Origin: an uncultured Schaedlerella sp.
Lineage (GTDB): Bacteria > Bacillota > Clostridia > Lachnospirales > Lachnospiraceae
Direction of reading: 5' to 3'
NCBI GenBank assembly: GCA_934435195.1
Contig: CAKSAJ010000007.1
Span: forward strand, 1 to 64,000
Length of the DNA: 64,000 nucleotides
Position numbers and translations under genes: made by a program. How positions within the stretch are numbered: the first letter of the stretch is position 1; each line of letters starts with the position of its first letter. The notes below the pieces were generated by a model. That model was not told the DNA's origin. It did not search any database and worked only from the letters and a program-made list of their open reading frames with translations. Positions 7,947 through 17,401 of the stretch are shown piece by piece.

Positions 7947-9383
7947 ATGAGCTACAATGCAACTGGAAACCCAGCAAGCAAAAGAATTGCCGCAATGCTT
8001 GATCAGGGAAGCTTTGTTGAAATCGGTGGTGCTGTAACAGCAAGAAATACAGATTTTAACTTACAGACAAAAGAAACTCCGTCAGACGGTGTTATTACCG
8101 GTTATGGAGTGATCGATGGCAATCTTGTGTATGTATACAGTCAGGATGCTACAGTATTAAAAGGTGCTATCGGAGAGATGCATGCAAAAAAAATCGCAAA
8201 TATTTATGACATGGCAATGAAGATGGGAGCACCTGTGATCGGTCTTGTAGATTGTGCAGGACTTAGACTTCAGGAAGCAACAGACGCATTAGAGGCATTT
8301 GGAAGCCTGTATCATAAACAGGCAATGGCTTCAGGTGTTGTACCACAGATCACAGCAATCTTCGGAATGTGTGGCGGCGGATTGGCAGTTGTTCCAGGAC
8401 TTACAGATTTCACATTTATGGAAAGCAAAGAAGGAAAGCTTTTTGTAAATTCACCAAATGCTTTGGAAGGAAACGAAGTTTCTAAATGTGATACAGCAAG
8501 TGCTGCATATCAGAGTGAGACAGCAGGTCTTGTTGATGGAATTGGAACAGAGGCAGAAATCCTTGGACAGATTCGTGCACTGGTAAGCATGATTCCTGCT
8601 AACAATGAAGATGATGCTTCATATGAAGAATGCACAGATGATCTGAATCGTGTTTGCGCTGATCTTGCAAACGCAGCAGAAGACACAGGTATTGCGTTGG
8701 CAACAATCGCTGATAACAATGTATTCTTCGAGACAAAAAAAGATTATGCAAAAGAGATGGTAACAGGATTTATCCGTCTGAACGGTATGACAGTCGGAGC
8801 TGTTGCAAACCGTTCTAAAGTATATGATGCTGAAGGAAATGCAGAAAGCTTTGATGCAGTTCTTACAGTTGACGGATGCAAGAAAGCAACAGACTTCATC
8901 AACTTCTGTGATGCGTTCTCTATCCCGGTACTTACACTGACAAGTGTGACAGGATTTGAGGCAACAAAAGAAGCTGAGAAAGACATGGCAAGAAGTGTTG
9001 CAAAACTCACATATGCATTTGCAAATGCAACAGTTCCAAAAGTAAACGTAATCGTTGGCAAAGCATTCGGAAGTGCTTATGTTGCAATGAATAGTAAATC
9101 AATCGGAGCAGATATGGTATTTGCATGGCCAACAGCAGAAGTTGGAATGATGGATGCAACTATGGCTGCTAAGATCATGTATGAAGGTGCTGACGCAGAT
9201 ACATTGAAAGAGAAAGCAGCAGAGTATAAAGAACTTCAGTCAAGCCCAATGTCTGCAGCAAGAAGAGGATATGTTGATGCAATCATCGAAGCAGCAGATA
9301 CAAGAAAATATGTAATCGGAGCATTCGAGATGTTGTTCACAAAGAGAGAGGATCGTCCGGACAAAAAACACGGTACGGTTTAG
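7947..9383 (+). CDS. acyl-CoA carboxyltransferase subunit (12S / MmdA-like)
   Basis: 478 residues with two crotonase-fold halves. The N-terminal half (about 25-230) has a glycine-rich oxyanion loop GMCGGGLAVVPG. The C-terminal half (about 270-460) has GKAFGSAYVAMNSK and the ending EMLFTKREDRPDKKHG. The family moves a carboxyl group between an acyl-CoA and carrier-bound biotin, as in methylmalonyl-CoA decarboxylase, glutaconyl-CoA decarboxylase and the 12S part of transcarboxylase. It is somewhat shorter and more divergent than MmdA (about 510), so the acyl-CoA is uncertain. It is the first gene of a five-gene operon encoding a carrier, a Na+ pump and a second carboxyltransferase of the pyruvate/oxaloacetate type. 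Annotations as acetyl-CoA carboxylase would be less consistent with that context. Confidence 0.85.
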   Translation: MSYNATGNPASKRIAAMLDQGSFVEIGGAVTARNTDFNLQTKETPSDGVITGYGVIDGNLVYVYSQDATVLKGAIGEMHAKKIANIYDMAMKMGAPVIGLVDCAGLRLQEATDALEAFGSLYHKQAMASGVVPQITAIFGMCGGGLAVVPGLTDFTFMESKEGKLFVNSPNALEGNEVSKCDTASAAYQSETAGLVDGIGTEAEILGQIRALVSMIPANNEDDASYEECTDDLNRVCADLANAAEDTGIALATIADNNVFFETKKDYAKEMVTGFIRLNGMTVGAVANRSKVYDAEGNAESFDAVLTVDGCKKATDFINFCDAFSIPVLTLTSVTGFEATKEAEKDMARSVAKLTYAFANATVPKVNVIVGKAFGSAYVAMNSKSIGADMVFAWPTAEVGMMDATMAAKIMYEGADADTLKEKAAEYKELQSSPMSAARRGYVDAIIEAADTRKYVIGAFEMLFTKREDRPDKKHGTV

Positions 9384-9397
9384 TGAGGTGAGGCAAA

Positions 9398-10168
9398 GTG
9401 AAGAAAAAATTCAGTTTATTAGGACTTGTCCTCATTTTAGTCTTGAGTCTTGTAGGATGTGGAAGCAAGGCTAGTGAAGAGGCAGAATATGATCAGGCTA
9501 CGATGGAACAGTATGCTGACACAATCATTACAAGTTTCAGTAACATGTCCGAGGAGAATCTGGATCAGTTTGCTGACATGTCAGACCTCGAATTGAATCT
9601 GACATTGATGCAGTCAGGTCTTCCAATCGAAGCGGATGATTTTAAATCTATGATTGATGCTTGGAAAGCCGGTATAGATGAGTGCGGTACAATCTCAGAT
9701 CTTGGGGATTATGAGCTGACAGTAAAGAGCAGCAGCGCTACATTGACTGTACCATTCAAAGGCGAAACAAGAGACGGTGACCTGGAATTCACATTTGACG
9801 AGAAGATGAACATGGACAGCATCACAGTCAATGGTCACTATGGCATGGCTGAGATTTTGAAAAAAGCAGGACTTAACACATTGTTAGGTATGGGAACTGT
9901 ATTTGTTGTATTGATCTTTATCTCATTTATCATTTCCCTGTTTAAATTTATTCCTGCAATTCAGAATAAGTTTAGTAAAAAACCACAGGCTGAAACAAAG
10001 AAGGAAACTTCTGCAGCAGCACCGGCACCAGTTGAAGTGGTACCGGCAACAGATGACAGCGAGCTTATTGCTGTAATTTCAGCAGCAATCGCAGCATCAG
10101 AGGGAACTTCAACAGATGGTTTTGTTGTTCGTTCTATTAAGAGAAGAAAATCCAATAAGTGGAGTTAA
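9398..10168 (+). CDS. OadG-family gamma subunit fused to an N-terminal lipoprotein domain
   Basis: 256 residues starting GTG after GAGGTGAGG. A lipoprotein signal peptide ends in LVGC (lipidated Cys near 21). An acidic extracytoplasmic domain (about 25-155) resembles small secreted DUF3887-like domains. A single membrane helix (about 168-190, GMGTVFVVLIFISFIISL) and a Pro/Ala-rich cytoplasmic tail follow, which is the layout of OadG, the small subunit that assembles decarboxylase Na+ pumps. OadG proteins are usually about 80-120 residues with no outside domain, so the extension is notable. The tail ends in a basic segment. The role is inferred from topology and its place between the carboxyltransferase and the biotin carrier. 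Confidence 0.75.
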   Translation: MKKKFSLLGLVLILVLSLVGCGSKASEEAEYDQATMEQYADTIITSFSNMSEENLDQFADMSDLELNLTLMQSGLPIEADDFKSMIDAWKAGIDECGTISDLGDYELTVKSSSATLTVPFKGETRDGDLEFTFDEKMNMDSITVNGHYGMAEILKKAGLNTLLGMGTVFVVLIFISFIISLFKFIPAIQNKFSKKPQAETKKETSAAAPAPVEVVPATDDSELIAVISAAIAASEGTSTDGFVVRSIKRRKSNKWS

Positions 10169-10184
10169 TCAGGAGGATACAAGA

Positions 10185-10550
10185 ATGAAAAATTATACAA
10201 TTACAGTAAATGGCAATGTATATGACGTAACAGTAGAAGAAAAAGGAGCAGGAGCAGCTCCAGTTGCAGCAGCACCTGTAGCAGCAGCCCCAGTTGCAGC
10301 ACCTGCAGCAGCACCAGCTAAAGCAGCAGGAGCAGGAAGCATCCAGGTTAAAGCAGGAGCAGCAGGTAAAGTATTTAAAGTAGAAGCAAGTGTTGGACAG
10401 AAAGTAGAAGCTGGTGATGCAGTAGTTATCATTGAAGCTATGAAGATGGAAATCCCAGTAGTTGCCCCAGAGGCTGGTACAGTTGCTAGTATTGATGTAG
10501 CAGTAGGAGACGCCGTAGAATCAGGAGCAGTTTTAGCTACATTAAACTAG
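10185..10550 (+). CDS. biotin carboxyl carrier protein
   Basis: 121 residues. A short N-terminal segment is followed by an Ala/Pro-rich flexible hinge (about 25-45) and a biotinyl domain (about 50-121) with EAMKME; its lysine is the biotinylation site. It shuttles the carboxyl group from the soluble carboxyltransferase to the membrane beta subunit. The start at 10185 has AGGAGG 8 bases upstream; longer frames overlap the previous gene. It lies third in the operon. The low-complexity hinge DNA is rich in GCA codons and looks repetitive, but this reflects the protein linker. Confidence 0.93.
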   Translation: MKNYTITVNGNVYDVTVEEKGAGAAPVAAAPVAAAPVAAPAAAPAKAAGAGSIQVKAGAAGKVFKVEASVGQKVEAGDAVVIIEAMKMEIPVVAPEAGTVASIDVAVGDAVESGAVLATLN

Positions 10551-10571
10551 TTAGACCAGGAGGTTTGAAAA

Positions 10572-11723
10572 ATGGAATATATTTCAAATACGCTATCGAA
10601 CCTCGTGCAGCAGACGGCATTTATGAATCTTACATTCGGTAACCTGATCATGATTGCAGTTGCATGTGTGTTCTTATATTTAGCAATCAGACATGGCTTT
10701 GAGCCATTGCTGCTTGTTCCAATCGCATTTGGTATGTTGCTTGTTAATATCTATCCGGATATTATGCTTCATGCAGAAGATGCGGCAAATGGAACAGGTG
10801 GACTTCTTTATTACTTTTATGTATTAGATGAGTGGTCAATTCTTCCATCATTGATTTTCCTTGGTGTTGGAGCAATGACAGATTTCGGACCATTGATCGC
10901 TAACCCAAAGAGTTTCCTTCTCGGAGCAGCAGCACAGTTTGGTATATTTGCAGCTTATCTTGGAGCTATGGCTATGGGATTCTCTGATAAAGCAGCAGCA
11001 GCAATTTCTATCATCGGTGGAGCTGATGGACCAACATCCATCTTCCTTGCAGGTAAATTGTCTCAGACTGCAATTATGGGACCAATCGCGGTAGCAGCAT
11101 ATTCATATATGTCATTGGTACCAATTATCCAGCCACCAATTATGAAGCTTCTTACAACAGAGAAAGAGCGTAAAATTAAAATGGAACAGCTTCGTCCGGT
11201 ATCAAAACTGGAGAGAATTTTGTTCCCAATCATTGTTACAATTGTAGTATGTACAATTCTTCCAACAACAGCTCCATTGGTTGGTATGCTGATGCTTGGT
11301 AACCTGTTCAAAGAATCAGGTGTTGTTAGACAGCTTTCAGATACAGCTTCTAACGCATTGATGTACATCGTTGTTATCTTACTTGGTACATCAGTAGGTG
11401 CTACAACAAGTGCGGAAGCTTTCCTGAACTGGGATACAATCAAAATTGTAATCCTTGGTTTGATCGCATTTGCATTTGGTACAGCAGCAGGTGTTGTCTT
11501 TGGTAAGATCATGTGCAAGGCTACAGGTGGAAAGGTAAATCCGCTGATCGGTTCAGCAGGTGTATCTGCCGTTCCTATGGCAGCACGTGTTTCTCAGAAA
11601 GTTGGTGCAGAAGCAGATCCTACAAACTTCCTGCTGATGCATGCAATGGGACCAAACGTTGCCGGAGTTATCGGTACAGCAGTTGCGGCCGGAACATTTA
11701 TGGCCATCTTCGGTGTGAAGTAG
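10572..11723 (+). CDS. sodium ion-translocating decarboxylase beta subunit
   Basis: 383-residue polytopic membrane protein of the OadB/MmdB/GcdB family, about nine to ten hydrophobic segments. Conserved stretches are present: GVGAMTDFGPLIANP, the pore region IIGGADGPTSIFLA, and a C-terminal GSAGVSAVPMAARVSQ ... MHAMGPNVAGVIG. The family decarboxylates carboxybiotin in the membrane and exports Na+ in exchange for a proton, storing decarboxylation energy as a sodium gradient. Length matches the family (370-430). The gene is directly downstream of its carrier with a GGAGG site. The parent substrate depends on the two carboxyltransferases of the operon. Confidence 0.93.
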   Translation: MEYISNTLSNLVQQTAFMNLTFGNLIMIAVACVFLYLAIRHGFEPLLLVPIAFGMLLVNIYPDIMLHAEDAANGTGGLLYYFYVLDEWSILPSLIFLGVGAMTDFGPLIANPKSFLLGAAAQFGIFAAYLGAMAMGFSDKAAAAISIIGGADGPTSIFLAGKLSQTAIMGPIAVAAYSYMSLVPIIQPPIMKLLTTEKERKIKMEQLRPVSKLERILFPIIVTIVVCTILPTTAPLVGMLMLGNLFKESGVVRQLSDTASNALMYIVVILLGTSVGATTSAEAFLNWDTIKIVILGLIAFAFGTAAGVVFGKIMCKATGGKVNPLIGSAGVSAVPMAARVSQKVGAEADPTNFLLMHAMGPNVAGVIGTAVAAGTFMAIFGVK

Positions 11724-11746
11724 AATATTAGTGGAGGACAAATACA

Positions 11747-13162
11747 ATGGCAGAAGTTGTAAAAAAACCAGTTAAAATTACAGAAACAATTCTGCGTGAT
11801 GCTCATCAGTCTCTGATTGCTACAAGAATGACAACAGAGCAGATGCTGCCAATCGTAGAGAAAATGGATAAAGTCGGATACCATGCAGTAGAGTGCTGGG
11901 GAGGAGCTACATTTGATGCTTCCCTTCGTTTCTTAAAAGAAGATCCATGGGAGAGACTTCGTAAATTCAGAGATGGATTTAAAAATACAAAATTACAGAT
12001 GTTATTCCGTGGACAGAATATCCTTGGATATCGTCCATATGCAGATGATGTTGTAGAATATTTCGTTCAGAAATCTGTTGCAAACGGAATTGATATCATT
12101 CGTATTTTCGATTGTATGAATGATATCCGTAACTTACAGACAGCAGTTACAGCAGCAAACAAAGAAAAAGCACATGCTCAGGTAGCAATGTCTTATACAT
12201 TGGGTGATGCTTATACACTGGAATACTGGAAAGATCTTGCAAAGAGAATCGAGGATATGGGTGCAAACTCTATCTGTGTTAAAGATATGGCTGGTCTTCT
12301 TGTACCTTACAAAGCAACAGAGCTTGTACAGGCATTAAAAGAAACAGTAAATATTCCAATCGAGATGCATACACATTACACATCAGGTGTTGCATCAATG
12401 ACATATTTGAAATCCGTAGAGGCAGGTGCTGACATTATTGATACAGCAATTTCTCCATTTGCAATGGGAACATCACAGCCGGCTACAGAGGTTATGGTTG
12501 AGACATTTAAGGGAACAGAGTATGACACAGGCTTGGATCAGACATTACTTTCTGAGATTGCTGATTACTTCAGACCTATTCGTGATGAAGCGTTAGACAG
12601 TGGTCTGCTCAATCCAAAGAACCTTGGTGTAAATATCAAGACTCTTCTTTACCAGGTACCAGGCGGTATGCTTTCAAACCTGACATCACAGCTTGCTGAG
12701 CAGGGAGCAGAGGACAAGTTCTATGATGTATTGGAAGAAGTACCACGCGTACGTAAAGATCTTGGTGAGCCACCACTTGTAACACCTTCTTCACAGATTG
12801 TTGGTACACAGGCTGTATTCAATGTATTGATGGGTGAACGTTATAAAATGGCTACAAAAGAAACAAAAGATGTTCTTGCTGGAAAATATGGAAAGACTGC
12901 AAAACCAGTTAATCCAGAAGTACAGAAGAAAGTTATCGGAGAGGATGCAGAAATCATCACATGCCGTCCGGCAGATTTGATTCCTGATGAGCTTGATACA
13001 CTTCGTAAAGAGTGTGCACAGTACATTCAGCAGGATGAAGATGTATTGACATATGCATTATTCCCACAGGTAGCTATTGATTTCTTTAAATATAGAGAAG
13101 CACAGCAGACAAAAGTAGATGCAACAGTTGCAGATACAGAAAATGGAGCATATCCAGTATAA
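11747..13162 (+). CDS. oxaloacetate decarboxylase alpha / transcarboxylase 5S-type carboxyltransferase
   Basis: 471 residues. The HMGL-like TIM barrel has the signatures ILRDAHQSL near 19, CWGGATFD near 50, RGQN near 87, VKDMAG (carbamylated lysine) near 185 and MHTHY (metal ligands) near 209. The conserved C-terminal carboxylase domain follows to about 450. It transfers the carboxyl group between oxaloacetate/pyruvate and biotin. Unlike many OadA proteins (about 600 residues) it has no biotinyl domain, agreeing with a separate carrier at 10185. Last gene of the operon, followed by a strong terminator. It may form a Na+-pumping oxaloacetate decarboxylase or, with the 12S-like subunit, an acyl-CoA/pyruvate transcarboxylase. 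Confidence 0.92.
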   Translation: MAEVVKKPVKITETILRDAHQSLIATRMTTEQMLPIVEKMDKVGYHAVECWGGATFDASLRFLKEDPWERLRKFRDGFKNTKLQMLFRGQNILGYRPYADDVVEYFVQKSVANGIDIIRIFDCMNDIRNLQTAVTAANKEKAHAQVAMSYTLGDAYTLEYWKDLAKRIEDMGANSICVKDMAGLLVPYKATELVQALKETVNIPIEMHTHYTSGVASMTYLKSVEAGADIIDTAISPFAMGTSQPATEVMVETFKGTEYDTGLDQTLLSEIADYFRPIRDEALDSGLLNPKNLGVNIKTLLYQVPGGMLSNLTSQLAEQGAEDKFYDVLEEVPRVRKDLGEPPLVTPSSQIVGTQAVFNVLMGERYKMATKETKDVLAGKYGKTAKPVNPEVQKKVIGEDAEIITCRPADLIPDELDTLRKECAQYIQQDEDVLTYALFPQVAIDFFKYREAQQTKVDATVADTENGAYPV

Positions 13163-13178
13163 GAATAAGTAAAATATC

Positions 13179-13211
13179 AGGGTTCCTTTCGGTTCGAAAG
13201 GGACCCTTTTC
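13179..13211 (+). terminator. strong terminator of the decarboxylase operon
   Basis: AGGGTTCCTTTC (13179-13190) pairs with GAAAGGGACCCT (13196-13207) around a 5-base loop, one G-T pair, followed by TTTCTTT. Confidence 0.93.
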
Positions 13212-13250
13212 TTTGGAATAAATATAGGAAAATACAGACAAATATTTTAA

Positions 13251-13281
13251 TTGGTAAAAAAGCAAAAAAATATGTTATAAT
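13251..13281 (+). promoter_or_regulatory. possible promoter of pepP
   Basis: TTGGTA (13251-13256) and a perfect TATAAT (13276-13281), but a long 19-base spacer. It is 82 bases before the start codon. Confidence 0.45.
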
Positions 13282-13363
13282 AAAAATAATGTGGTTCAGG
13301 CTTAAGAAAACATTATGTTAGAATATATTTGCCTGAAACAGGAATGAAAGAGAGGTAATTGAA

Positions 13364-15154
13364 ATGAATCAGATTGCAGATAGAATTGCAAATTTCCAAG
13401 AGCTTATGAAGAAGCATAAAATAGATGTGTATGTAGTTCCGACAGCGGATTATCATCAGAGCGAATATGTGGGGGATTATTTTAAAGAACGCGAATTTTT
13501 AACTGGCTTTACCGGATCAGCAGGAACTGCAGTTGTGACAAAAAATAGTGCATACTTGTGGACTGATGGACGTTATTTCTTACAGGCGGCTACACAGTTA
13601 AAAGGGACAGGTGTTCAACTGATGAAGATGGGAGAACCAGAAGTTCCTACAATTGAGGAGTTTTTAAGAGCCGAATTAAAAGAAAATGAAGTTCTTGGAT
13701 TTGACGGAAGAACCATCGGGGAACAAGAAGGTGAACAGTTTGCTGAAATCGTAGAAGAGAAAAATGGAAATATTGTATATGAATACGATTTATTAGGAGA
13801 ACTTTGGAGTGAACGACCAGAGATGTCAAAGAAACCAGCATTTTTACTCCCGTTGGATTATGCAGGTGAAAGTGTAGAATCAAAACTTACAAGAGTACGT
13901 AAGGTGATGAAAGAACATAATGCAACAATGCAGATTCTGGCAAGTCTGGATGATATTGACTGGATGCTTAATATGCGTGGTGATGATGTAGAATATTCTC
14001 CACTGCTGTTAAGTTATGCCATTGTTAAAATGGAGGAAGTAGAATTATATGTAGATGCAGAAAAGTTAGATGAGGAACTGAAAAAGCATTTACAAGATAA
14101 CCATGTAAAAGTATATGCATATGATTCTATTTATCAGAGAGTGAAAGAAATATCTGAAAGCGAGACTGTAATGGTAGATCCAAGACAGGTGAATTATGCT
14201 TTGTTTAATAACATTCCAAAAGAAGTTAAAGTTGTAAAAGAAGAAAATCCAATCATTCTAATGAAAGCAGTTAAGAATGATATAGAAGTTGAGAATATTC
14301 GAAAAGCACATATAAAAGATGGGGTGGCTCATACGAAATATATGTATTGGCTGAAAAAACATGTTGGAAAAGAAAAGATTACAGAGATTAGTGCTTCCGA
14401 TAAACTGGCAGCTTTTCGCGCAGAGCAGGAAGGATATCTGTGGCCAAGTTTCGGACCTATCAGTGCATACAAAGAACATGGTGCAATCGTTCACTATTCT
14501 GCAACGAAAGAGTCTGATGTGGAATTAAGACCAGAAGGATTGTTACTTAGTGATACAGGTGGAAACTATTGGGAAGGATCGACAGATATTACGAGAACAA
14601 TAGCACTTGGAGAGGTTTCAGCTGAGGAAAAGCGTCATTTCACAACAGTGGCAATTAGTATGTTGAAATTGGCTGGGACTACATTTTTGTATGGTTGTAC
14701 AGGAATGAATCTGGATTGTATTGCACGTGAACCATTCTGGCGCCAGCATTTAAACTACAACCATGGAACAGGACATGGGGTTGGATATTTAGCAAACATT
14801 CATGAGGAACCACAGCGCTTCCAATGGAAGTTCAATCAAGACAACAATCATCCATTAGAAGAGCACATGGTGATTACAGACGAGCCTGGATTGTATATTG
14901 AAGGTTCTCATGGCGTGCGAATCGAAAACGAATTATTGGTAAAAAAAGATGTGTCAAATGAATATGGTCAGTTTATGAAATTTGAGATATTGACTTTTGT
15001 TCCAATCGATTTGGATGCGATTGATGCAACAATTATGACAACAGAAGAAAAAGAACTTTTAAATGCATATCATAAAGATGTTTATAGTGTAGTTTCTCCA
15101 TATTTAAACGATGAAGAAAAAGAATGGCTTAAGCTTTATACAAGAGAAGTTTAA
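13364..15154 (+). CDS. Xaa-Pro aminopeptidase (M24B, APP1-type)
   Basis: 596 residues, the long aminopeptidase P form with two creatinase-like N-terminal domains (1-150, 155-305) and a C-terminal pita-bread catalytic domain (about 310-560). Metal ligands are visible: two Asp in DTGGNYWEGSTDITR near 396-410, His in GTGHGVG near 470, Glu in TDEPGLY near 507 and Glu in RIENEL near 523. It removes N-terminal residues preceding proline, in the cytoplasm, for peptide utilisation. Start ATG follows GAGAGGT. The neighbouring rpiR-type gene starts 33 bases downstream and could be cotranscribed. Confidence 0.93.
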   Translation: MNQIADRIANFQELMKKHKIDVYVVPTADYHQSEYVGDYFKEREFLTGFTGSAGTAVVTKNSAYLWTDGRYFLQAATQLKGTGVQLMKMGEPEVPTIEEFLRAELKENEVLGFDGRTIGEQEGEQFAEIVEEKNGNIVYEYDLLGELWSERPEMSKKPAFLLPLDYAGESVESKLTRVRKVMKEHNATMQILASLDDIDWMLNMRGDDVEYSPLLLSYAIVKMEEVELYVDAEKLDEELKKHLQDNHVKVYAYDSIYQRVKEISESETVMVDPRQVNYALFNNIPKEVKVVKEENPIILMKAVKNDIEVENIRKAHIKDGVAHTKYMYWLKKHVGKEKITEISASDKLAAFRAEQEGYLWPSFGPISAYKEHGAIVHYSATKESDVELRPEGLLLSDTGGNYWEGSTDITRTIALGEVSAEEKRHFTTVAISMLKLAGTTFLYGCTGMNLDCIAREPFWRQHLNYNHGTGHGVGYLANIHEEPQRFQWKFNQDNNHPLEEHMVITDEPGLYIEGSHGVRIENELLVKKDVSNEYGQFMKFEILTFVPIDLDAIDATIMTTEEKELLNAYHKDVYSVVSPYLNDEEKEWLKLYTREV

Positions 15155-15187
15155 ATAATTAACATGAAAGAAAAAGAGGATTTCAAA

Positions 15188-16090
15188 GTGGTCGAAAACA
15201 GTACAAATGAATTGCAGATGAGAATAGAGGAAAAATATCGAGATCTCAGTAAAGGACAGAAACGTGTGGCGGAATATGTGCTGGATAATTATGATAAAGC
15301 AGTATTTTTGACTGCTGCGAGATTAGGAGAAGTAGTAGGCGTCAGTGAATCTACGGTGGTGCGTTTTGCAACACAGCTTGGCTATAAAGGATATCCGGAA
15401 TTTCAAAAAGCATTAGAAGAACTGGTGAGAAATAGATTGAATTCTATTCAGCGAATGAAAGTGACATATGGAAGAATCAGTCAGTCTCAAATCTTGGAAA
15501 CGGTGCTTCAATCAGATATTGAAAAAATAAAACAGACATTGAATGGGATTGATCATTTAGCCTTCAATCAAGCAATTGATACTATTTTGAATGCGAGAAA
15601 AATATATGTCCTTGGAATTCGAAGCTGTGCACCATTGGCAGCCTTTATGAGTTTCTATTTGAATCTGCTTTGCGATAATGTAATTGCAGTAAACACAAAC
15701 AGTTCAAGTGAGATTTTTGAACAGCTGATTCGAATTGGAGAAGACGATGTGATCATAGGAATCAGCTTTCCTAGATATTCTCAAAGAACATTAAAAGCGT
15801 TGGAGTTTGCCAGTAAACGCAAAGCAAAAATTATTACATTGACGGATAGTGTCCATTCACCGATAAATATATATTCTTCATGTAATCTGATCGCACGAAG
15901 TGATATGGCATCAATTGTAGATTCTCTGGTAGCACCATTGAGTGTAGTGAATGCATTGATCGTTGCATTATGTATGAAAAAACAGGAAGAAGTAATAGGA
16001 ACACTCGAGACATTAGAACAGATTTGGGGTGAATACCAAGTTTACAGTGGAGATGAACTGAATCGTATCGAGGATAATTCTGAAGTGTAA
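15188..16090 (+). CDS. MurR/RpiR-family transcriptional regulator
   Basis: 300 residues. An N-terminal helix-turn-helix of the RpiR type (about 10-80, with SEST VVRFATQLGYKGYPEF) is followed by a sugar isomerase (SIS) domain (about 115-245) that binds phosphosugars. GTG at 15188 is preferred because GAGGA (15176-15180) lies 7 bases upstream; the in-frame ATG at 15164 lacks a site. RpiR proteins usually control sugar or amino-sugar genes, but no sugar genes are adjacent, so the target is unknown. Confidence 0.88.
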   Translation: MVENSTNELQMRIEEKYRDLSKGQKRVAEYVLDNYDKAVFLTAARLGEVVGVSESTVVRFATQLGYKGYPEFQKALEELVRNRLNSIQRMKVTYGRISQSQILETVLQSDIEKIKQTLNGIDHLAFNQAIDTILNARKIYVLGIRSCAPLAAFMSFYLNLLCDNVIAVNTNSSSEIFEQLIRIGEDDVIIGISFPRYSQRTLKALEFASKRKAKIITLTDSVHSPINIYSSCNLIARSDMASIVDSLVAPLSVVNALIVALCMKKQEEVIGTLETLEQIWGEYQVYSGDELNRIEDNSEV

Positions 16091-16148
16091 GAGTACCTGC
16101 TAAATGTGGTGCTCTAAAGAAATATAGAAGATAGGACGATGGAAGTAT

Positions 16149-17378
16149 ATGAGTAAAGTAATAGTTATAGGAGGAGGAGCAGCCGGAGCTGTTGCAGCAA
16201 TTTTTGCGGCAAGAAACGGACATCAGGTGGAACTCTTCGAGAAAAATGAAAAAATAGGAAAAAAGTTATTCATAACCGGAAAAGGCCGCTGTAATGTTAC
16301 AAATGCAGGAGATATGGATGCGTTATTTGATGCAGTAAAGAGTAATCCCAAATTTTTATACAGTGCTTTTTACAGCTTTACCAATGAACAGGCAATGGAT
16401 TTCTTTGAAGAATTAGGTGTTCGATTAAAAGTGGAAAGAGGAAACAGAGTGTTTCCGGAGTCAGACCATTCGTCTGATATTATTCATGCATTGAAGCATG
16501 AATTAGAGCGATTGGGTGTAGAAATACATTTTTGTACGGAAGTAAAAGATGTGCTGGTTGAACATGAAAAGTTTACAGGTATTGTTTTGAAAAATGGGAA
16601 GAAAGTTTCTGGAGATGCCTGTGTTGTTGCAACAGGAGGAATTTCTTATGCATCTACAGGGTCTACGGGGGATGGATATCGTTTCGCAGAAAAAACAGGG
16701 CATAAAGTAACGGAATTATATCCATCACTTGTGCCTATGGAAGTAAAAGAATGGTATGCAAAGGAATTGCAAGGATTATCCCTCCGAAATGTCCAGGGAA
16801 CCATTTTGGATGGTAAGAAGAAATTATATGATGAATTTGGCGAGATGCTGTTTACACATTATGGCGTCAGTGGTCCGATTATTATCAGTGCAAGTAGTGT
16901 TGTTGGGAAAAAATTGCAAGATAAAGAACTTACACTGCAGATTGATTTAAAACCGGCACTAAGCAGAGAACAACTAGACCAGAGAGTTTTAAGGGATTTT
17001 GAAGAAAACAAAAATAAACAATTTAAAAATGCAGTAGACAAGTTGTTTCCTGCAAAACTCAAACCGATTATGATAGAGTTAAGTGGAATTTCGCCGGAGA
17101 AGAAAGTAAATGAAATTTCAAAGGAAGAGAGACTTTGTTTTGTTGATCTGATAAAGAATTTTAAAATGACATTAACAGGATTGCGTAGTTATAATGAAGC
17201 AATTATTACAAAAGGCGGAGTGAGCGTAAAAGATATTGATCCTGGAACGATGAAATCGAAGAAAATTTCGGGATTGTATTTTGCCGGAGAGGTATTAGAT
17301 CTTGATGCGTTGACAGGCGGATTTAATTTACAGATTGCCTGGTCCACAGGATATCTGGCAGGAATTTCGATACAATAA
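16149..17378 (+). CDS. HI0933/BaiN-like FAD-dependent oxidoreductase
   Basis: 409 residues. An N-terminal Rossmann FAD-binding motif GGGAAG (about 8-13) and the family signature GKGRCNVTN (about 45) are present, with the C-terminal FAD segment YFAGEVLDLDALTGGFNLQ. The HI0933 (YhiN) family is nearly universal in Clostridia; one member, BaiN, is reported to reduce bile-acid intermediates, but the common housekeeping role is unsettled. Length is normal. It is 23 bases before cmk, a frequent clostridial arrangement, and probably shares its transcript. Confidence 0.88.
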   Translation: MSKVIVIGGGAAGAVAAIFAARNGHQVELFEKNEKIGKKLFITGKGRCNVTNAGDMDALFDAVKSNPKFLYSAFYSFTNEQAMDFFEELGVRLKVERGNRVFPESDHSSDIIHALKHELERLGVEIHFCTEVKDVLVEHEKFTGIVLKNGKKVSGDACVVATGGISYASTGSTGDGYRFAEKTGHKVTELYPSLVPMEVKEWYAKELQGLSLRNVQGTILDGKKKLYDEFGEMLFTHYGVSGPIIISASSVVGKKLQDKELTLQIDLKPALSREQLDQRVLRDFEENKNKQFKNAVDKLFPAKLKPIMIELSGISPEKKVNEISKEERLCFVDLIKNFKMTLTGLRSYNEAIITKGGVSVKDIDPGTMKSKKISGLYFAGEVLDLDALTGGFNLQIAWSTGYLAGISIQ

Positions 17379-17401
17379 ATATTAAGAAAGAGGAAGCAAA
17401 A

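Noticed and set aside
10250..10345. Repeated GCAGCA-rich DNA in the biotin carrier gene as a repeat array
   Set aside because: It encodes the Ala/Pro hinge normal for biotin carriers; there is no regular repeat-spacer pattern, so no CRISPR.
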